Assembly (NCBI GenBank): GCA_934466515.1
Contig: CAKSLH010000002.1
Span: 62,001 to 126,000, forward strand
Direction: 5' to 3'
Source of the DNA: an uncultured Eubacteriales bacterium
GTDB taxonomy: Bacteria > Bacillota > Clostridia > Oscillospirales > Acutalibacteraceae
Length of the DNA stretch: 64,000 bases
Shown: piece after piece, positions 60,607 through 64,000 of the stretch
Numbering within the stretch: position 1 is the stretch's first letter
How the letters are laid out: each line of letters opens with the position of its first letter
Program-made: the position numbers and the translations under genes
The notes under the pieces: model-generated
What the model saw: only the letters and a program-made list of their open reading frames with translations
Database searches by the model: none
Told to the model about the DNA's origin: nothing

Positions 60607-61621
60607 GATAGTAACCTTCGGTGAAATAATGTTAAGGCTCGCGCCTAACGGATATTACAGATTTTTTCAAAACGATCAGCTTCAGGCAACCTTCGGCGGA
60701 GGAGAAGCAAATGTTGCGGTATCTCTTGCCAACTTCGGGCTTGACGCGTCCTTTGTAACAAAGCTTCCTACCCATGCTATCGGTCAGGCAGCTGTCAATT
60801 CCTTAAGATATTTCGGCGTTGATACAAAGGATATCGTCCGCGGCGGAGACAGGGTAGGTATTTATTATCTTGAAAAGGGTGCTTCTCAGCGTGGCAGCGT
60901 TTGTATTTATGACCGCGCAGGCTCCGCAATTCAAAAGGCAGATAAAAATGATTTCAATTGGGATAAAATTTTCGAGGATGCAGAGTGGTTCCATTTCACG
61001 GGGATTACTCCCGCTTTAGGCGAAAATCTTGTCGAAATATGCAAGGAAGCCTGTATTGCCGCTAAAAAGCATAATGTTAAAGTAAGCTGTGACCTTAATT
61101 ACCGCGGTAAGCTCTGGACAAGAGAACAGGCGAGAGCGGCTATGAGCGAGCTTTGCAAATATGTCGATGTCTGCATTTCAAACGAAGAGGATGCAAAGGA
61201 TGTTTTCGGAATTGAGGCAGAGAACACCGATATTTACGGCGGAAAGCTCAATAAAGAGGGCTATAAGAGCGTTGCAAAGCAGCTTGCCGATAAATTCGGA
61301 TTTGAAAAGGTCGCAATAACACTCCGCACTTCTATCAGCGCCAGCGATAACGATTGGGCGGCTATGCTGTATGACGGAAAGGATTATTGCTTCTCTAAGG
61401 AATATCATTTAAGAATAGTTGACCGTGTAGGCGGAGGAGACAGCTTCGGAGCAGGTCTTATCTATTCGCTTGTCAGCGGTAAAAACACGCAGGAAGCCGT
61501 TGAATTTGCGGTTGCCGCTTCTGCGCTTAAGCATTCGGTTGAGGGTGACTTTAACCGCGTAAGCGTTGCGGAGGTTGAAAAGCTCGCTTTGGGCGACGGC
61601 TCGGGAAGAGTTCAGAGATAA
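60599..61621 (+). CDS. kdgK: 2-keto-3-deoxygluconate kinase (PfkB family)
   Basis: The enzyme phosphorylates KDG to KDPG, which the adjacent aldolase uses. The 340-residue protein has the PfkB start (VTFGEIMLRLAPNGYYRFF), ATFGGGEANVAVSLANFG near residue 30, and the PfkB active-site motif VGGGDSFGAGLIYSLV near residue 278. The exact sugar is inferred from the aldolase partner and the KdgR-type operators. A terminator follows. Confidence 0.92.
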   Translation: MGKIVTFGEIMLRLAPNGYYRFFQNDQLQATFGGGEANVAVSLANFGLDASFVTKLPTHAIGQAAVNSLRYFGVDTKDIVRGGDRVGIYYLEKGASQRGSVCIYDRAGSAIQKADKNDFNWDKIFEDAEWFHFTGITPALGENLVEICKEACIAAKKHNVKVSCDLNYRGKLWTREQARAAMSELCKYVDVCISNEEDAKDVFGIEAENTDIYGGKLNKEGYKSVAKQLADKFGFEKVAITLRTSISASDNDWAAMLYDGKDYCFSKEYHLRIVDRVGGGDSFGAGLIYSLVSGKNTQEAVEFAVAASALKHSVEGDFNRVSVAEVEKLALGDGSGRVQR

Positions 61622-61637
61622 GTTTAATAAAAGCAAA

Positions 61638-61675
61638 AACCGCGGCAGTTTTTAATTGCCGCGGAATCTTTTTAT
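61638..61675 (+). terminator. Terminator of the eda-kdgK operon
   Basis: AACCGCGGCA and TGCCGCGG-type arms pair across GTTTTTAAT and are followed by AATCTTTTTA. Confidence 0.85.
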
Positions 61676-61773
61676 TTAAGCGTGTTATATACTCTTCGCT
61701 TTTTATATGAGGACGGGCCGCTGCGTGTATGTCATAAAGCAAAAAATATAACTTAAAAATGTGCGATTATACA

Positions 61774-61808
61774 AAAATTCCTCTGCCGATTTTTCGGCAG
61801 AGGAATTT
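61774..61808 (-). terminator. Terminator at the end of the serine-recombinase element
   Basis: AAATTCCTCTGCCGA and its exact complement are separated by TTTTT. On the minus strand it lies just after the small open frame at 61813. Confidence 0.8.
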
Positions 61809-61812
61809 CACT

Positions 61813-61944
61813 TTAAATATACAAGCTTACCTTAATGTCTTCAAAGCAATGCACACGGTGCTTTGCGGAATCGGCATACAGGTATCTCACGGCATCCTCT
61901 TTTGTGAGAGTGAACTCAGCATATTTGGTATACCCGATTAGTTC
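61813..61944 (-). CDS. Small open frame overlapping the recombinase end, possible gene remnant
   Basis: A second minus-strand frame is open for 43 codons, beginning inside the last 29 bases of the recombinase gene: GYTKYAEFTLTKEDAVRYLYADSAKHRVHCFEDIKVSLYI. The composition is that of a real protein. There is no standard start codon in frame, so it is either translated by coupling with a frame change or is the 3' end of a gene cut off by the element. I do not recognise the family. Confidence 0.45.
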   Translation of the reverse strand, partial: ELIGYTKYAEFTLTKEDAVRYLYADSAKHRVHCFEDIKVSLYI

Positions 61945-63688
61945 CTACCGTCCTTGATAGCAGCCTGTGTTTCTCTAATTCGGTTAGTGATGAGGGAGAG
62001 TCCCCGAAGATTACCTCGGGGTTTGCATCTTTCTTGCCGTTCACACGGCATTTAAGCGGGTCATTTCCGCCGAATCGAAGATACCATTCAAAATGGTCTT
62101 CAAAAACAACGATTTTCTCAACATAGGCATCAATAACGCTTTCGGGGATTCCGTTCTCAAAGTATTCGGGAGCATTGTACTGAGAAAGAGCAAAACGGAG
62201 CATTTCCAGCTTCTCGCTGTAATTTATGACGGTTTCTTCCTTCTTCGGCATCAATGCTTCGATTTCATCTTTTAAGGAGTCAATCTTCGTCTGCGTTTCG
62301 GTGCTTTGCTTCATGAACACATCTGCGGTAATTTCTCCGTCCATTCGCATATCCATTAGTCGGTCAATTCGCTTTTGCATTTTATCAAGCTCGGCTTGCT
62401 TTGACTCCAAAGCATATCTCGTCATACTGTCGCTTTCGGGCACATCGTCAATGTGTGATTCAAGCATTGATGTGGCAAGCGCCAATACCTCATCGCGATT
62501 ATTAAGAAATTCTCTGAAAATATACATTGCCATCATTTCAAGCTTCCAACGAGGAACCATCGGAGAATTGCAATACCCCTCATAGGGCAATCCCTTCTTT
62601 TTGCGATTTTCCGGTGTCCCGTTTTGAGTTACCGAGCGACAACGGTATGCTATTTTCATCGTTTTACCCGAACCCGACCAATGAACACGGTTTACGCCGT
62701 GACCGCAGGAGCAGACAAGGAGTCTGCCCCATATATCCTTTGGTAGAGTTTTTCCGGTACAATTTCGTCCGTGGGGTGTGATTTTCGGCTCTTTTGTTTT
62801 GCTTTTCATAATTGCTTGTACCCTTTCATATTGTTCAACCGTTATAATCGGCTCGTGTCTGCCTTTTACCTGTGTCAATTCGACCTCACCGTAATTTTTG
62901 ACTTTCTTTTGAACGAGAAAGTCCGGCACATATTCCTTGTGGTAAGTGATAATGCCGCAGTAGAATGAATTTTTAAGGACATGAGAGATTACTGTACAAT
63001 GCCAATTTGTTTTTCCCATAGCCGTCAGCCGTCCTTGCCGTTCCAATTCATTCTTGATTTGCATTAACCCATGACCGTCAAGATACATACTGAAAATCAT
63101 TTTTACGGTTTCGGCTTGTTCCGGCTCAACAAGAAAATCAACATGCTTTTTATTGTTATCGTCTATGGTTTCTTTTCGCCTATAACCGAGAATGTTCCCG
63201 CTTCCATAGAAAACGCCGTTATCCATAGAGGTTTGCTGTCCGGCTTTTACACGAACGGATGTCTTTCGGCTTTCGTCCTGCGAAAGCGATGCCATAATGG
63301 TCAGTCGAAATTCTCCGTCTCCGTCCGAGGTTTTGATGTTATCGTTAATAAAGTAGACATCAACCTTATGAGTTTTCAAAAGTCGTGTGTAGTTGAGCGT
63401 ATCAACGGTGTTTCTCGCAAAACGGGATACCTCACGGGTGATAATCATATCAAACTTACCGCATTTGGCGTCAAATATCATCTGCATAAACTGCGGCCTT
63501 TTTTCAGCGGATGTGCCGGTAATGCCTTTGTCAACGTACCAATTCACGACCTGCCATTCCTTGTGCATTTCCAAAATAGGCTTGTACCAGTCAAGCTGAT
63601 TTTCAAGAGCATTTATCTGCGCTTCGTGTTCGGTAGAGACACGGGCATAAATTACGACTCTCTTGGGTACCCGATTTATTTCGTACAT
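61916..63688 (-). CDS. Large serine recombinase
   Basis: The 590-residue protein has the resolvase catalytic domain (VVIYARVSTEHEAQ with the nucleophile Ser at residue 18; ITREVSRFARNTVDTLNY near residue 85), the recombinase domain (IKNELERQGRLTAMGKTNWHC), a zinc ribbon (CSCGHGVNRVHW, later CNSP), and a C-terminal coiled coil (ALESKQAELDKMQKRIDRLMDM). Such enzymes integrate and excise mobile elements at short att sites. The ATG follows GGAGGAG and overlaps the previous small gene by 13 bp. It is the last full gene of the element end seen here. Confidence 0.93.
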   Translation of the reverse strand: MYEINRVPKRVVIYARVSTEHEAQINALENQLDWYKPILEMHKEWQVVNWYVDKGITGTSAEKRPQFMQMIFDAKCGKFDMIITREVSRFARNTVDTLNYTRLLKTHKVDVYFINDNIKTSDGDGEFRLTIMASLSQDESRKTSVRVKAGQQTSMDNGVFYGSGNILGYRRKETIDDNNKKHVDFLVEPEQAETVKMIFSMYLDGHGLMQIKNELERQGRLTAMGKTNWHCTVISHVLKNSFYCGIITYHKEYVPDFLVQKKVKNYGEVELTQVKGRHEPIITVEQYERVQAIMKSKTKEPKITPHGRNCTGKTLPKDIWGRLLVCSCGHGVNRVHWSGSGKTMKIAYRCRSVTQNGTPENRKKKGLPYEGYCNSPMVPRWKLEMMAMYIFREFLNNRDEVLALATSMLESHIDDVPESDSMTRYALESKQAELDKMQKRIDRLMDMRMDGEITADVFMKQSTETQTKIDSLKDEIEALMPKKEETVINYSEKLEMLRFALSQYNAPEYFENGIPESVIDAYVEKIVVFEDHFEWYLRFGGNDPLKCRVNGKKDANPEVIFGDSPSSLTELEKHRLLSRTVGTNRVYQIC

Positions 63689-63858
63689 TCATTCTCCTCC
63701 TTCGCTACGGTAAATTTTGAAAGGTCAACGATTTCGGCATAATCATTTAGAATGTTGCGGTACATATACACCGGAATGTGACCGTCCTTGTATAATTGCT
63801 CAATCAATTTGAGTGCCGCATAGCACATTTTAGGATCGTTCGACATTATTTTACCCAT
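63676..63858 (-). CDS. Small protein encoded before the serine recombinase
   Basis: The ATG at 63858 is preferred because AAGGAG lies 8 bases upstream. It encodes 60 residues (MGKIMSNDPKMCYAALKLIE, then VYMYRNILNDYAEIVDLSKF). No motif is recognised. Its position and overlap with the recombinase suggest that it is an accessory factor, perhaps a directionality factor, of the element. Confidence 0.7.
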   Translation of the reverse strand: MGKIMSNDPKMCYAALKLIEQLYKDGHIPVYMYRNILNDYAEIVDLSKFTVAKEENECTK

Positions 63859-63884
63859 CCGTTTTTCTCCTTGCAAATGTGCGA

Positions 63885-64000
63885 TTAGCGACAGTCATCG
63901 CGGTCACGGTATTTGCGCTCATAATCCTGCTTCATCAATTTAATGATAAAGTCGGAAAGTTCCTTAGGTGTGGAGCAATCAGGTGCATATTTCTTGATAT
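63885..64000 (-). CDS. C-terminal part of another element gene (partial)
   Basis: The minus strand is open from the window edge to a TAA at 63885-63887 and encodes KKYAPDCSTPKELSDFIIKL, then MKQDYERKYRDRDDCR. The start lies beyond the window. The gene is 26 bp upstream of the small protein and probably in the same operon. The family is not known to me. Confidence 0.6.
   Translation of the reverse strand, partial: IKKYAPDCSTPKELSDFIIKLMKQDYERKYRDRDDCR

Overview
The window reads as a chromosomal segment of a low-to-moderate GC, Gram-positive gut anaerobe, most likely a clostridial Oscillospiraceae/Ruminococcaceae relative. This is inferred from the pyruvate:ferredoxin oxidoreductase, the FtsEX/LytM division module, the DUF951-prfA-Sua5-coaE block, the NupNOPQ-type nucleoside importer, frequent TTG/GTG starts, TTGACA/TATAAT promoters and a guanine riboswitch. 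No species can be named from the sequence alone.

Layout. 1-2.1 kb: an NAD-dependent epimerase divergent from a TetR-type regulator. 2.1-15.4 kb: a glycan-breakdown locus with a GH38-like enzyme, AraC regulator, mannonate dehydratase, serine hydrolase, GH63-like and GH78-like enzymes, a GH3 beta-glycosidase with inverted domain order, and a second AraC regulator. It has no transporter and no obvious secretion signals. 15.5-21.3 kb: two membrane proteins, a zinc-ribbon membrane protein, a YifB/ComM ATPase, two tRNA-Ala genes, a MITE-like element, a GNAT acetyltransferase and a TetR repressor. 21.5-25.3 kb: tRNA-Tyr and tRNA-Thr, then an SbcCD/YhaNO-like pair. 25.4-29.7 kb: DUF951, prfA, Sua5, coaE and an M18 aminopeptidase. 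29.7-32.6 kb: an MBOAT/DHHW pair for O-acetylating a cell-surface glycan. 32.6-37.5 kb is accessory: two SHOCT membrane proteins with an XRE regulator, a decayed and an intact tRNA-Ser, an AT-rich P-loop ATPase gene, and a scar of three broken foreign genes. 37.6-45.1 kb: serine dehydratase, then a guanine-riboswitch-controlled xpt and nucleoside ABC importer. 45.5-54.3 kb: nifJ, a PucR-type regulator, and ftsE-ftsX-LytM peptidase-vanZ-coiled-coil gene. 54.7-58.8 kb: a MarR-controlled heterodimeric ABC exporter. 59-61.6 kb: an IclR/KdgR regulator divergent from KDPG aldolase and a sugar kinase. 61.8-64 kb: one end of an element carrying a large serine recombinase.

How the parts work together. 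The mannonate dehydratase at 6.2 kb and the KDG kinase/KDPG aldolase at 60-61.6 kb are consecutive parts of the hexuronate route, so the glycan locus and the KdgR-type operon probably feed one pathway ending in pyruvate, which NifJ oxidises. The xpt riboswitch links purine level to nucleobase salvage and nucleoside uptake.

The most unusual non-coding content is three repeat families. R1 is about 185 bp with several hairpins and occurs as an inverted pair at 17.2 and 45.2 kb. R2 is about 120 bp and occurs as direct repeats bracketing the MarR/ABC exporter operon. R3 is about 276 bp with 28-bp inverted ends that look like a tRNA T-arm, and it supplies the C-terminus of the GNAT protein. The best candidate for an uncharacterised protein system is the P-loop ATPase at 34.6 kb. 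No CRISPR array and no intact transposase gene were seen.
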